A DNA stretch of 64,000 nucleotides from Thalassovita mediterranea (lineage in GTDB: Bacteria > Pseudomonadota > Alphaproteobacteria > Caulobacterales > Hyphomonadaceae): positions 992,001-1,056,000 of the forward strand of contig CP080408.1 of assembly GCA_019448215.1 (NCBI GenBank), in the 5' to 3' direction. This document shows, one piece after another, positions 15,953 to 24,098 of this stretch. A program made the translations under genes and the position numbers. A model generated the notes under the pieces. It was not told the DNA's origin, did no database searches, and saw nothing but the letters and a program-made list of their open reading frames with translations. Every line of letters begins with the position of its first letter. Position 1 is the stretch's first letter.

Positions 15953-16699
15953 ATGAAGGTGCTCGTACCCGTAAAGCGGGTCATCGACTACAATGTGAAG
16001 GTCCGCGTTAAATCTGACCAGAGCGGTGTAGACCTCGCCAACGTGAAAATGTCCATGAACCCCTTCGACGAAATCTCCGTCGAAGAAGCCGTTCGCCTGA
16101 AGGAAAAAGGCGCGGTTGAGGAGATCGTGGTTGTATCCATCGGCCCACAACAGGCGCAGGAAACCCTGCGGACCGCTCTCGCCATGGGCGCCGACCGCGG
16201 CATCCTGATCAAGACCGACGACACGGTTGAGCCGCTGGCTGTCGCCAAGATCCTTGAGAAGGTGATTGGTGAAGAGAACCCGGAACTCGTGATCCTCGGC
16301 AAGCAGGCAATCGACGACGACTCTAACCAGACCGGCCAGATGCTGGCTGCCCTGCTTGGCTGGCCGCAAGGCACGTTTGCGTCGGAAGTCATCCTGGAAG
16401 ACGGCAAGATCAACGTCACCCGCGAGATCGATGGCGGCCTCCAGACGCTTTCGCTGCAGACCCCGGCCATTGTGACGACGGACCTCCGCCTCAACGAGCC
16501 GCGCTACGCGTCTCTGCCAAACATCATGAAGGCCAAGAAAAAGCCGATCGATGAGAAGGCACCAGGCGATTATGGCGTCGACACCGCCGCCCGCCTCAGC
16601 GTCGTCAAAGTGACCGAGCCACCAGTTCGCGAAGCCGGTGAGAAGGTCGAAGACGTCTCTGAACTGGTCTCCAAACTCAAAGCTAAGGGAGCGATCTAA
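15953..16699 (+). CDS. etfB: electron transfer flavoprotein beta subunit
   Basis: EtfB, with EtfA, passes electrons from acyl-CoA and other dehydrogenases to ETF:quinone oxidoreductase. The 248-aa product begins [20 protein letters not shown] and contains the ETF-beta signature around [25 protein letters not shown] (split over residues about 118-142), which forms the AMP site and the docking loop. The ATG at 15953 has AGGAG 7 nt upstream; an upstream in-frame ATG at 15890 is rejected. The stop overlaps the etfA start by one base (TAATG), so the two subunits are translationally coupled. Confidence 0.97.
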   Translation: MKVLVPVKRVIDYNVKVRVKSDQSGVDLANVKMSMNPFDEISVEEAVRLKEKGAVEEIVVVSIGPQQAQETLRTALAMGADRGILIKTDDTVEPLAVAKILEKVIGEENPELVILGKQAIDDDSNQTGQMLAALLGWPQGTFASEVILEDGKINVTREIDGGLQTLSLQTPAIVTTDLRLNEPRYASLPNIMKAKKKPIDEKAPGDYGVDTAARLSVVKVTEPPVREAGEKVEDVSELVSKLKAKGAI

Positions 16700-17628
16700 T
16701 GGCTGTTCTCGTTATTGCTGATCACGACAACGCAACGCTGACGGATGCGACGCACAAGACTGTGACCGCTGCCAAGGCCTTCGGTGGGGACATCGACGTC
16801 CTCGTCGCTGGCAAGGGCGCAGGCGATGTTGCTGCTGCTGCCGCAAAGATCGACGGCGTCCGCAAGGTTCTCCACGCCGAGGGCGATGCTTATGAAAAGC
16901 AGCTCGCCGAAGCCATGGAAGCCCTGATCGTCCCGCTGATGGACAGCTATGATGCGCTGTTCTCGCCTGCCACTACGATGGGCAAGAACGTCACGCCGCG
17001 CATCGCAGCAAAGCTCGACGTCATGCAGATTTCCGACATCACCGGCATTGAAGGCACCGACACGTTCGAGCGCCCGATCTATGCAGGTAACGCGATCATG
17101 ACGGTCAAATCGTCCGACGCGAAGAAAGTCGTCACCGTCCGCGGTACGGCGTTCGACGCGGCTGGCGAAGGCGGCTCTGCTTCGGTCGAGACGATCGACG
17201 CACCAGCTGGTCCGTTCAAATCGGCTTTCGTCGAAGAGAAGATCGTCCAGTCCGACCGTCCAGAGCTGACCTCCGCAAAGACCATCGTGTCTGGTGGCCG
17301 TGCGCTTGGCTCCAAGGAAGAGTTCGACCGCCTGATGATCCCGCTGGCAGACAAGCTCGGCGCCGGTATCGGTGCTTCGCGTGCTGCAGTGGACGCAGGC
17401 TATGCGCCAAACGACTATCAGGTCGGCCAGACCGGCAAGATCGTTGCGCCAGAACTTTACATCGCCATCGGTATTTCGGGCGCCATCCAGCACCTTGCTG
17501 GCATGAAGGACTCCAAGATCATCGTTGCGATCAACAAGGACGAAGAGGCACCAATCTTCCAGGTTGCCGATTACGGCCTGGTTGCTGACCTCTTCAATGC
17601 TGTGCCGGAGCTGACCGAAGCGGTCTAA
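16699..17628 (+). CDS. etfA: electron transfer flavoprotein alpha subunit
   Basis: This 309-aa subunit holds the FAD. The C-terminal FAD domain is clear: [20 protein letters not shown], then [20 protein letters not shown], and [20 protein letters not shown] with [20 protein letters not shown], which is the ETF-alpha signature. It follows etfB with a one-base overlap. In many alphaproteobacteria hbdA comes next; here a terminator closes the operon and 3.5 kb of other genes separate etfA from hbdA at 21164. Confidence 0.97.
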   Translation: MAVLVIADHDNATLTDATHKTVTAAKAFGGDIDVLVAGKGAGDVAAAAAKIDGVRKVLHAEGDAYEKQLAEAMEALIVPLMDSYDALFSPATTMGKNVTPRIAAKLDVMQISDITGIEGTDTFERPIYAGNAIMTVKSSDAKKVVTVRGTAFDAAGEGGSASVETIDAPAGPFKSAFVEEKIVQSDRPELTSAKTIVSGGRALGSKEEFDRLMIPLADKLGAGIGASRAAVDAGYAPNDYQVGQTGKIVAPELYIAIGISGAIQHLAGMKDSKIIVAINKDEEAPIFQVADYGLVADLFNAVPELTEAV

Positions 17629-17653
17629 GCTTTCGCAGCATAAGACAATACAG

Positions 17654-17684
17654 AAGCCCCGGGCGTGACGCGTCCGGGGCTTTT
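17654..17684 (+). terminator. rho-independent terminator of etfBA
   Basis: AAGCCCCGG (17654-17662) pairs with CCGGGGCTT (17674-17682) around an 11-nt loop and runs into TTTT. It lies directly beside the stop of the convergent sirtuin gene and may serve both strands. Confidence 0.85.
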
Positions 17685-18437
17685 CTATGCGGCCTCAAGC
17701 TCTTTCATGACCTCATCCATCAGCGCGCCAATCTCTGTGTTGAGAACGAGGCTCGCATAGGGGTCGAGGTCCGTCGGCTCGCGGTTGATGATGACGAGAC
17801 GTGCGCCTGCACGCGCCGCCATCACCGGGATCCCGGCCGCCGGATAGACAACGAGGGATGAACCGAGCACGATGCACAGATCGCACGACTCCGCCTCAGC
17901 TGTCGCACGCGCCATCTTGTCCTCTGGCATGGCCTGTCCGAACGAAATGGTCGCCGTCTTCAACAGGCCCGCACACGAGGCGCAGACAAGCTCTTCGTCA
18001 TTCTCCCAAGGTGCGCGTAGCTCTTCGAACTCATGGCGCATGCCGCAATCGAGGCATTTGGCGTAGGAGGCATTGCCATGGATCTCGATGACCTTGTCAT
18101 CGGGCACGCCTGCATCCTGATGGAGGTTATCGACATTCTGCGTCACGACGGCGCTGACCTTGCCCTGCTTGACCAGTTCAGCAATTGCATAGTGGCCCGT
18201 ATTCGGACTCGCTCCGACCCAACCAGCGGTGCGATTGAAGACACGCTTCCAGCCTTCGCGGCGCGCATCACGGTCCGACACAAAGTCCTGGAAATAAATC
18301 GGTTTCATCTTCGACCAGACGCCGCCCGGGCTTCTGAAGTCAGGGATGCCGCTTTCGGTTGAGATACCCGCGCCCGTGAAAACAAGGACGCGGTCGGCGG
18401 CGCGGATCATCTCCGCTAGGGATTTAGCATTGCTCAT
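17685..18437 (-). CDS. NAD-dependent protein deacylase of the Sir2 family
   Basis: This 250-aa sirtuin removes acyl groups from lysines using NAD+. The NAD-binding motif GAGISTESGIPDFRSPGG lies at about residues 22-39, TQNVDNLHQDAG follows, and the catalytic His is in VIEIHGN. Four zinc cysteines appear as CLDC and CASC, about 30 residues apart. IVLGSSLVVYPAAGIP completes the Rossmann fold. It is cytoplasmic and CobB-like, but the lysine-acyl preference cannot be read off. It is convergent with etfA and codirectional with the glutaredoxin-MauE gene 20 bp upstream, so the two may share a transcript. Confidence 0.92.
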   Translation of the reverse strand: MSNAKSLAEMIRAADRVLVFTGAGISTESGIPDFRSPGGVWSKMKPIYFQDFVSDRDARREGWKRVFNRTAGWVGASPNTGHYAIAELVKQGKVSAVVTQNVDNLHQDAGVPDDKVIEIHGNASYAKCLDCGMRHEFEELRAPWENDEELVCASCAGLLKTATISFGQAMPEDKMARATAEAESCDLCIVLGSSLVVYPAAGIPVMAARAGARLVIINREPTDLDPYASLVLNTEIGALMDEVMKELEAA

Positions 18438-18457
18438 GGACTGACCTTATCCCAGCG

Positions 18458-19255
18458 TCAGAACAGCATCCAGAGGCCCATGGCGATCATCATGAGATTC
18501 TCTGTCAGCGAGACAAAGCCGAGCGGTACGTTCGAATTACCGCCAACACAGGCGCATTTGAGCTCCCGCTTGTCGATATAGACCGCCTTGAAGACCGAGA
18601 TTGCCCCAATCGAGCCAATCAGGATCGCAACAGGCGCGGCGAGCCAGATCAACGCCCCCGCAATCATCAAAATGCCAGCGAAAGCTTCGGCGAAAGGGTA
18701 GACGAAGGCGTATCGCACGTCGCGCTGGGCCAAGAGGTCATATCCCAGGAACTGGTTCTGGAAGGCGGTCAGGTCCTGCAGCTTCTGGATGGCGAGCACA
18801 CACATCGCGATCGCGATGAAAAGTTCAATCGCGCGGAAGGTGAAGATCGTCCCGGACGCCAAATAGCTCACCGCCAGCGCCATCAGGAATGAGGTCGCAA
18901 AGATAGCAATGACCGGCGTGTAGCTGGTCTTGCCTTCCTTGTCAGCGGCTGTCGACTTGCCGAAGTACCGACGCAGATCGTCATGACCGCCAATCCGTTC
19001 CCCATTGATCCAGGTCTGCGGCGTCGTCTTCACGTCATGCTGTTGCTTGAAGGCGTCGGTCTCCTCACGCGTGGTGAGGTGGTTGTCCTCAATCTCAAAT
19101 CCTTCACGCTTGAGAAGGTCGCGCGACTTCAGCCCGAATGGACAGATATGCTTGTCCATGACCATCCGGTAGAGGACGGCCTTGTTTGGCCCACTGCGTT
19201 CAGCGGGGCCCATTGCGATGTCATGTTCTTTCACTGCGTCAGACATTGGTGTCAC
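18458..19255 (-). CDS. glutaredoxin-MauE fusion membrane protein
   Basis: The 265-aa product joins a glutaredoxin-like domain (about residues 25-98) to a four-helix MauE/DoxX-like membrane domain (about 110-265). The redox site is CPFG with a single Cys (C38), and the cis-Pro loop is TTPQTWING. The membrane part ends with a CAC motif in LKCACVGGNSNVPLG, as in MauE. Such proteins are thought to move reducing or oxidising equivalents across the inner membrane. The start is a GTG with AAGGAAG just upstream. It is expressed from a mer-type promoter/operator divergent from a MerR gene, so it is probably induced by metal or thiol stress. Confidence 0.82.
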   Translation of the reverse strand: MTPMSDAVKEHDIAMGPAERSGPNKAVLYRMVMDKHICPFGLKSRDLLKREGFEIEDNHLTTREETDAFKQQHDVKTTPQTWINGERIGGHDDLRRYFGKSTAADKEGKTSYTPVIAIFATSFLMALAVSYLASGTIFTFRAIELFIAIAMCVLAIQKLQDLTAFQNQFLGYDLLAQRDVRYAFVYPFAEAFAGILMIAGALIWLAAPVAILIGSIGAISVFKAVYIDKRELKCACVGGNSNVPLGFVSLTENLMMIAMGLWMLF

Positions 19256-19282
19256 AACTTCCTTTGAGTGCGGTCAATGACC

Positions 19283-19316
19283 CCTATATCGGGTCTGTAC
19301 CATGGTACGGAGTCAA
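19283..19316 (-). promoter_or_regulatory. mer-type operator/promoter of the glutaredoxin-MauE gene
   Basis: On the minus strand the -35 TTGACT (19316-19311) is followed by CCGTAC-CATG-GTAC, containing the perfect 12-bp palindrome GTACCATGGTAC. A -10 candidate CGATAT or GATATA lies 19-20 nt from the -35. The TTGACTCCGTAC half is identical to my recollection of the mercury operator of Tn21/Tn501, and a long spacer is the hallmark of MerR-activated promoters. Confidence 0.75.
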
Positions 19317-19319
19317 GAG

Positions 19320-19724
19320 ATGAATGATATGACGATTGGCCAACTCGCCGAGGCTGGCGGCGTTGGCGTTGAAACCATTCGCTATTATCAGCGCCGGGGC
19401 CTGCTCGAGGTTCCTGAGGTGCGCCCTCAGCAAGCTCATACGAGGACAGTCAGGCGCTACAACGCTGACGACCTGAAAACGCTTAACTTCATTCGATCGG
19501 CCCAAAAAGCCGGGTTTACCCTTTCGCAGATCGAAGAGCTTCTCGAACTCGACGCAAGTCAGGACAGACGCCGGGCCCGGAAAATCGCTGAGGAAAGGCT
19601 CGCAGCGCTCGACGCAGAAATCACGGCGCTACAGAAAGCTCGCCAGAGCCTGATCAAGCTATCAAACGCCTGCGCCGAAGGGCCTGCTGGCCCCTGCCCC
19701 ATTCTCTCCGCCTTTGATCACTGA
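19320..19724 (+). CDS. MerR family metal- or stress-responsive regulator
   Basis: The ATG at 19320 (GGAG 7 nt upstream) gives 134 aa; an earlier in-frame ATG at 19302 lies inside the operator and is rejected. The N-terminal helix-turn-helix and wing (MTIGQLAEAGGVGVETIRYY, RRYNADDLKTLNFI, SAQKAGFTLSQIEELLEL) are MerR/mercury-type. Only two metal cysteines are present, C118 and C126 in ACAEGPAGPCPIL; the position of MerR Cys82 is occupied by QDRR. Mercury sensing by the classic three-Cys site is therefore unlikely. It overlaps the DUF305 gene at its 3' end by 7 bp. Confidence 0.88.
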   Translation: MNDMTIGQLAEAGGVGVETIRYYQRRGLLEVPEVRPQQAHTRTVRRYNADDLKTLNFIRSAQKAGFTLSQIEELLELDASQDRRRARKIAEERLAALDAEITALQKARQSLIKLSNACAEGPAGPCPILSAFDH

Positions 19725-20248
19725 GGGTTCAGCTCACCCTCAAACTCCGGTAGCGGGCGCGCCTCAGCTTCTTCTTCGGTCGACGCAACGCCATTTTCCG
19801 CAATGTCGGCGATCAACCAGTTCATCTCTTTGATTTCCTTGCGCTGCGCCCGGATAATCCCGTCTGCCAGCTCGCGCACACGCACATCCTCGATATTCGA
19901 CCGCTCACTCGTCAGGATGGCGATGGAGTGGTGGGGAATCATGGCTTTCATGTATGAGCGGTCGCCAACCGTCGTCTGGCTCCGGACTAGATAAAGCGCC
20001 CCTAGAAGCATCAGGGCGCTACCGGCAAAAATGGCGATGTTCGCCTTCGTGTTCTTGTACATGCCCAGCATGTAGCCAAGCATGACGATCGCCATCGCAC
20101 CGCCCATGATGAAGGTCATATAGAAGCGGGTTTCGCTCCAGCGAACATGCTCAAAGGCGTAGGTGTTGAAATACATCAGCGCGAACATGACGAGCATGGA
20201 CGTCAATATCATCGCGCCAAATCGGAAATAGGAAGATGAAGTATTCAT
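19718..20248 (-). CDS. DUF305 family membrane protein
   Basis: This 176-aa protein has three hydrophobic segments (about residues 10-30, 40-62, 70-90), then a DUF305 domain, recognisable by DRSYMKAMIPHHSIAILTSE, DVRVRELADGII and AQRKEIKEMNWLI. DUF305 is a ferritin-like four-helix domain with conserved Met and His residues, often encoded near copper and other metal-resistance genes. The C-terminus is acidic and low in complexity. Its convergent overlap with the MerR gene, and the neighbouring redox fusion, support a role in metal or oxidative stress, but no ligand is shown by sequence. Confidence 0.8.
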   Translation of the reverse strand: MNTSSSYFRFGAMILTSMLVMFALMYFNTYAFEHVRWSETRFYMTFIMGGAMAIVMLGYMLGMYKNTKANIAIFAGSALMLLGALYLVRSQTTVGDRSYMKAMIPHHSIAILTSERSNIEDVRVRELADGIIRAQRKEIKEMNWLIADIAENGVASTEEEAEARPLPEFEGELNPQ

Positions 20249-20326
20249 CGGTTGTCCTCCACTTTCTTTCTTATTGGAGAAGGTATCGCGCTCCGCTAAG
20301 TTCCAAGAAAATCCGGGGAAAGCTTG

Positions 20327-21055
20327 ATGCTGCGCGAAGCGATCAACCGTGAACTAGACCACGATCCACGCTTTACCTGGCGCGGCGGGTCGGTCACACG
20401 CATCGAGAATCTCTCAGACATCGTCTTCGCGCTCGCGCTGGGCATGATCGTTTCCTCAGGCGCCAGCCCGACCACCTTCTCAGAGCTGACCAGCCACCTC
20501 TTCACGATCATTCCCGTGACCGCAGCCTTCGCGATCCTCTTCGTGATCTGGAATGCCCATTACATTTTCTTTCGCCGCTATGGCGTCGCGGATGGCTGGA
20601 TCATCTTTCTGAACTGCATTCTTCTCCTTCTGATCCTCTTCGTCGCCTATCCGCTGCGATACATCTTCGATGGGCTCTTCGGCTATATCGTCGGCGCCGC
20701 GACCGGTGATTGGGAAAGGCTGGAGTCCGCGGGGCTCAGCTATCGCACCTCGGGCATCACCATGGGCTATTTCGCGCTCGGCTACGGGCTGATAAATCTG
20801 GTCATCAGCCAGATGTACGCCCACACGCTGAAAATGGCTGATCTTCTTGATTTGAGCGACATGGAGGTGGCGATCACGAAGCAGTCGGTCTGGTATTACC
20901 GAACGGAGATACTGATCGTTGTGCTGGTCGGCGTTCTTGCCGTCTGGACGCCAATGACAGCCTTTGCAGGTTTCCTCATGATCCTGACATGGCCGGCCTC
21001 ATGGTTCATTCACAAGCGATTTCCGCTGCCGCAGTCGACGGGCGAGGAGAGCTAG
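20327..21055 (+). CDS. TMEM175/DUF1211-like potassium channel family protein
   Basis: This 242-aa integral membrane protein has about six helices. The segment RIENLSDIVFALALG (about residues 28-42) corresponds to the TMEM175 signature RxxxFSD, with Leu replacing Phe. Bacterial TMEM175 proteins form tetrameric potassium channels; here the channel role is inferred from the family only. I chose the ATG at 20327 over an in-frame TTG at 20324, with GGGGAAAG upstream. It begins 78 bp after the divergent DUF305 gene. Confidence 0.7.
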   Translation: MLREAINRELDHDPRFTWRGGSVTRIENLSDIVFALALGMIVSSGASPTTFSELTSHLFTIIPVTAAFAILFVIWNAHYIFFRRYGVADGWIIFLNCILLLLILFVAYPLRYIFDGLFGYIVGAATGDWERLESAGLSYRTSGITMGYFALGYGLINLVISQMYAHTLKMADLLDLSDMEVAITKQSVWYYRTEILIVVLVGVLAVWTPMTAFAGFLMILTWPASWFIHKRFPLPQSTGEES

Positions 21056-21163
21056 TATGCCGCCTCCGCCAATGGCCATGTGCGCACAGGGCTTGATATT
21101 TGACGCGCTGCACAATCACTCTAGAAGCAGAGAATTGACTATCTTCGCCATCTGGAGGGCGGA

Positions 21164-22042
21164 ATGAGTGAGATCGCACGCATTGGTGTTGTAGGCGCAG
21201 GTCAGATGGGCAATGGCATCGCCCATGTCTGCGCACTGGCCGGTTATGACGTCCATCTGAACGACATTTCTGAGGACGCATTGTCCGCAGGAATGAAGAC
21301 GATTGAAGCCAATATGACCCGGCAGGTCTCACGCGACATGATCTCGCATGAGGATATGTCGAAGGCGATGTCGCGCATCCATACCAGCACATCGCTCGAC
21401 GGCTTCGGCGACGTCAATCTTGCGATCGAAGCGGCCACGGAAAAGCGCGAGATCAAGGAAGGCATCTTCAAATCACTCTGCGATGCCGTTCCGGCGAACG
21501 CCTACCTCGCAACGAACACCTCCTCCATCTCGATCACGCGCCTTGCGGCGACGACCGATCGGCCGGAGAAGTTCATCGGCCTGCACTTCATGAACCCTGT
21601 GCCGCTGATGAAGCTGATGGAAGTCATTCGCGGCCTGGCCACCGATCAGGACACGTATGAAATGGCGCTCACTTTTGCCAAGCGCCTCAACAAGACGACC
21701 ACGAACGCCGAAGACTATCCGGCCTTCATCGTGAACCGCGTCCTTGTCCCGATGATCAACGAAGCGGTCTACGCCCTCTATGAAGGCGTCGGCACCGTCG
21801 ACAGCATCGACACGGCCATGAAGCTCGGCGCAAACCACCCAATGGGGCCACTGCAGCTTGCAGACTTCATCGGCCTCGATACCTGCCTTTCCATCATGCA
21901 GGTCCTCCATGATGGTCTTGCCGATACCAAGTATCGCCCTTGCCCGCTTCTGGTGAAATATGTCGAGGCCGGCTGGGTCGGCCGCAAGGCAGGCCGCGGC
22001 TTCTACGACTATCGCGGCGACGCCCCGGTCCCGACCCGCTAG
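21164..22042 (+). CDS. hbdA: 3-hydroxybutyryl-CoA dehydrogenase
   Basis: This 292-aa enzyme interconverts acetoacetyl-CoA and 3-hydroxybutyryl-CoA with NAD(P)H. The Rossmann motif GAGQMG is at residues 11-16. The catalytic His is H141 in FIGLHFMNPVPLMKLMEV, and the conserved Asn-Thr-Ser (ATNTSSISIT) precedes it. The C-terminal dimerisation domain includes EDYPAFIVNRVLVPMINEA and NHPMGPLQLADFIGLD. A GGAGG site supports the ATG. It probably belongs functionally with etfBA, although here it is separated from them by accessory genes. Confidence 0.95.
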   Translation: MSEIARIGVVGAGQMGNGIAHVCALAGYDVHLNDISEDALSAGMKTIEANMTRQVSRDMISHEDMSKAMSRIHTSTSLDGFGDVNLAIEAATEKREIKEGIFKSLCDAVPANAYLATNTSSISITRLAATTDRPEKFIGLHFMNPVPLMKLMEVIRGLATDQDTYEMALTFAKRLNKTTTNAEDYPAFIVNRVLVPMINEAVYALYEGVGTVDSIDTAMKLGANHPMGPLQLADFIGLDTCLSIMQVLHDGLADTKYRPCPLLVKYVEAGWVGRKAGRGFYDYRGDAPVPTR

Positions 22043-22077
22043 GTCCGGACCACGCGCCCTTCATACACACGGCTATC

Positions 22078-22707
22078 TTAAACTGCCGTCGTCCTGATCA
22101 ATTCAATTACGGCATTGATCATCGTATTTACGGCGACAGCCGCCAGGATCATGCCCATAACGCGGCTGACAAGGGCTGCGCCCGCCATCCGGATCACTTT
22201 CAGGATTGGCGATGCCAACAGCATGAGCGCGAGCGCGCACAGCATGATGGCAACCATGATTCCGGCCGTGACGGCCTGCTCTTCGATGCTGAAACGGTTA
22301 TTGTCCGTCAGCACCACAATCGCGAGGATCGCGCCAGGGGATGCCAGAGACGGCATCGCTAACGGAAACACGGCGACCGATCCGCCATCTGGTTCCTGCT
22401 CATACCCAAGCGCTTCGGACTCCGGCTTGGAGTCTCCAAAGATCATCGTCAACGCAAAGACCAGAAGGACGAGGCCGCCTGCAATCTGGAAGGCAGGCAG
22501 ACTGATCTGAAGCGCGTTAATCAGGAACTGTCCGCCGACCAGAAAAGTCAGGAGGACGGACGTCGACGCAATCGTCGCCTGCACGGCAACCCGTCTTCGT
22601 TGGACTGCGGTCATCGCTGCAGTGACGGCAATAAAAACCGGGATCGTACCGATCGGATCGATTACGACCCATAGCAGGATGAACTGTTCAACGAGGGTGT
22701 GCGTCAT
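22078..22707 (-). CDS. MarC family integral membrane protein
   Basis: This 209-aa protein has six hydrophobic helices and the MarC family pattern: an N-terminal LLWVVIDPIGTIPVF, a central AFQIAGGLVLLVFALTMIFG, and FPLAMPSLASPGAILAIVVL. Despite its name, the family has no proven role in multiple antibiotic resistance and its transport substrate is unknown. The gene is convergent with hbdA. About 115 bp of featureless sequence separate it from the MarR gene upstream on the same strand. Confidence 0.88.
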   Translation of the reverse strand: MTHTLVEQFILLWVVIDPIGTIPVFIAVTAAMTAVQRRRVAVQATIASTSVLLTFLVGGQFLINALQISLPAFQIAGGLVLLVFALTMIFGDSKPESEALGYEQEPDGGSVAVFPLAMPSLASPGAILAIVVLTDNNRFSIEEQAVTAGIMVAIMLCALALMLLASPILKVIRMAGAALVSRVMGMILAAVAVNTMINAVIELIRTTAV

Positions 22708-22822
22708 GCTTGGCTGGCACGCCTTTCCTGCAAAATCTGAATTTTTAACGGAGCTGCTTCAGAGATTGCGGACCAAAGCACGATTACAAGTGCGCGGGTG
22801 TGCTTGCCTGCAAAGAAATGTG

Positions 22823-23263
22823 TCAGGCGAGCTCGGACAGAGCTGTTCTAAGGTCCTGGGGCCCGCAGGCGGTGACCAATGCATCAACTTTCGCGTGCTC
22901 GCTTTCCCAGATCGGGGCGGCCTCAGCTAAAAGCGAATGCCCTGCGTCCGTCAGCCTCAAAAGTCTGCTTCGCCGGTCTTTGGGATTGGGGGTGATTTCC
23001 AGCAATCCGCGCCGCTCCAATGGCTTGAGGTTCGCGGTCAAGGTTGTGCGGTCCATTGCCAACAGCTCGGCTACAGTCCCCATTGGCGGCGGCTCGGGCC
23101 TGTTCAGCGACATCAACAGCGAGAATTGACCGCTCGTGATGCCAAGATGGCGAAACGCTTCGTCAAAGCGGCGTGCCAGCGCTCTGGCCGCCCGCTGCGC
23201 CGCCAGGCAGAGGCAATGATCCTTCACATGAAGGGTTTGCGAAAATGTCACTTGATTCGTCAT
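22823..23263 (-). CDS. MarR family transcriptional regulator
   Basis: This 146-aa regulator shows the MarR winged helix-turn-helix: TVAELLAMDRTTLTANLKPL as the DNA-reading helices and NPKDRRSRLLRLTDAGH as the wing with conserved D-R-R. An N-terminal CLCLAAQRAARALARRFDEA helix begins the dimer interface; its two cysteines could be redox-sensitive, but this is a guess. It is divergent from the DUF1428 gene, and a perfect 12-bp palindrome at 23280-23291 lies about 17 nt upstream of its start. Autoregulation and control of the DUF1428 gene are likely. Confidence 0.9.
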   Translation of the reverse strand: MTNQVTFSQTLHVKDHCLCLAAQRAARALARRFDEAFRHLGITSGQFSLLMSLNRPEPPPMGTVAELLAMDRTTLTANLKPLERRGLLEITPNPKDRRSRLLRLTDAGHSLLAEAAPIWESEHAKVDALVTACGPQDLRTALSELA

Positions 23264-23279
23264 CGCTTATATAATTTAC

Positions 23280-23291
23280 GTTGATATCAAC
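23280..23291. promoter_or_regulatory. perfect palindrome, candidate MarR operator
   Basis: GTTGATATCAAC is a perfect 12-bp palindrome in an AT-rich setting between divergent MarR and DUF1428 genes. TTGATATCAA-like sequences are typical MarR-family sites. The start codons lie 17 bp (MarR) and 84 bp (DUF1428) away. Confidence 0.6.
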
Positions 23292-23375
23292 TCTTATTCA
23301 ATCGCGGAATTTGCCTATCTCAGTCTCCTCTCACATTGGATTTGGACGCTGAAGCACTCAAAAAGGACCTCTCCC

Positions 23376-24092
23376 ATGAGCTACATTCAAGGTTTCGTCG
23401 CCGCCGTCCCGGAAGAAAACAAGGAAGCCTATCGAAAGCACGCCGCCGACGCCTTCCCCCTGTTCAAGGAGTTCGGCGTCCTGCGCATGGTTGAAAGTTG
23501 GGAAGACGACGTTCCGGACGGCAACGTGACCGACCTTCGCCGCGCCGTGAAGGCAGAACCCGGCGAGAAGATCGTCTTTTCCTGGTTTGAATTTGCCTCG
23601 AAGGAAGCCGCCGATGCGGCCAGCCAGAAAATGATGGAAGACCCCCGCATGGGAGCGATGGGCGGTGAGATGCCCTTCGATGGCATGCGGATGATCTTCG
23701 GCGGCTTCGAAACCTTGTCGGATGTCGGAAAGGCTGATGCCACTGAATACATCAGCGGGATGGTCGCCCCGGCCCCTGCCGACGGCAAGGAAAGCTATGC
23801 CGAATTCGCAAAGACGATGGCCGCAATTTTCCAGGAGTATGGCGCGACACGCCTGCTCGATGCCTGGGGCGTTGGCGTTCCCGCTGGCGAGGTCACCGAC
23901 TTCCAGCGCGCCGTGCAGGCAACCGATGATGAGACCGTTGCCTTCGGCTGGGTCGAATGGCCCTCAAAGGAGGCCAGCGATGCCGGCTGGGAAAAGATGA
24001 TGTCCGATGAGCGCATGCAGAACATTGAAATGCCTTTCGACGGCAAGCGCATGATCTTTGGCAATTTCAGGCCGATCGTCGACCTCAGCTAG
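23376..24092 (+). CDS. tandem DUF1428 protein
   Basis: This 238-aa protein consists of two related DUF1428 domains, about residues 1-117 and 123-238. Both halves keep the same landmarks: an ACT/ferredoxin-like start (YIQGFVAAVP and YISGMVAPAP), a GVLRMVESWEDDVP or GATRLLDAWGVGVP segment, and PFDGMRMIFGGF or PFDGKRMIFGNF at the end. Usual DUF1428 proteins are single domains of about 115-120 aa that dimerise, so this looks like a fused dimer made by internal duplication. The function is unknown. AAGGA precedes the ATG, and a divergent MarR gene probably controls it. Confidence 0.85.
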   Translation: MSYIQGFVAAVPEENKEAYRKHAADAFPLFKEFGVLRMVESWEDDVPDGNVTDLRRAVKAEPGEKIVFSWFEFASKEAADAASQKMMEDPRMGAMGGEMPFDGMRMIFGGFETLSDVGKADATEYISGMVAPAPADGKESYAEFAKTMAAIFQEYGATRLLDAWGVGVPAGEVTDFQRAVQATDDETVAFGWVEWPSKEASDAGWEKMMSDERMQNIEMPFDGKRMIFGNFRPIVDLS

Positions 24093-24098
24093 CAAGGT

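Noticed and set aside
19302-19319. Earlier ATG of the MerR gene
   Set aside because: It lies in the operator dyad, lacks a ribosome-binding site, and adds residues not seen in MerR proteins.
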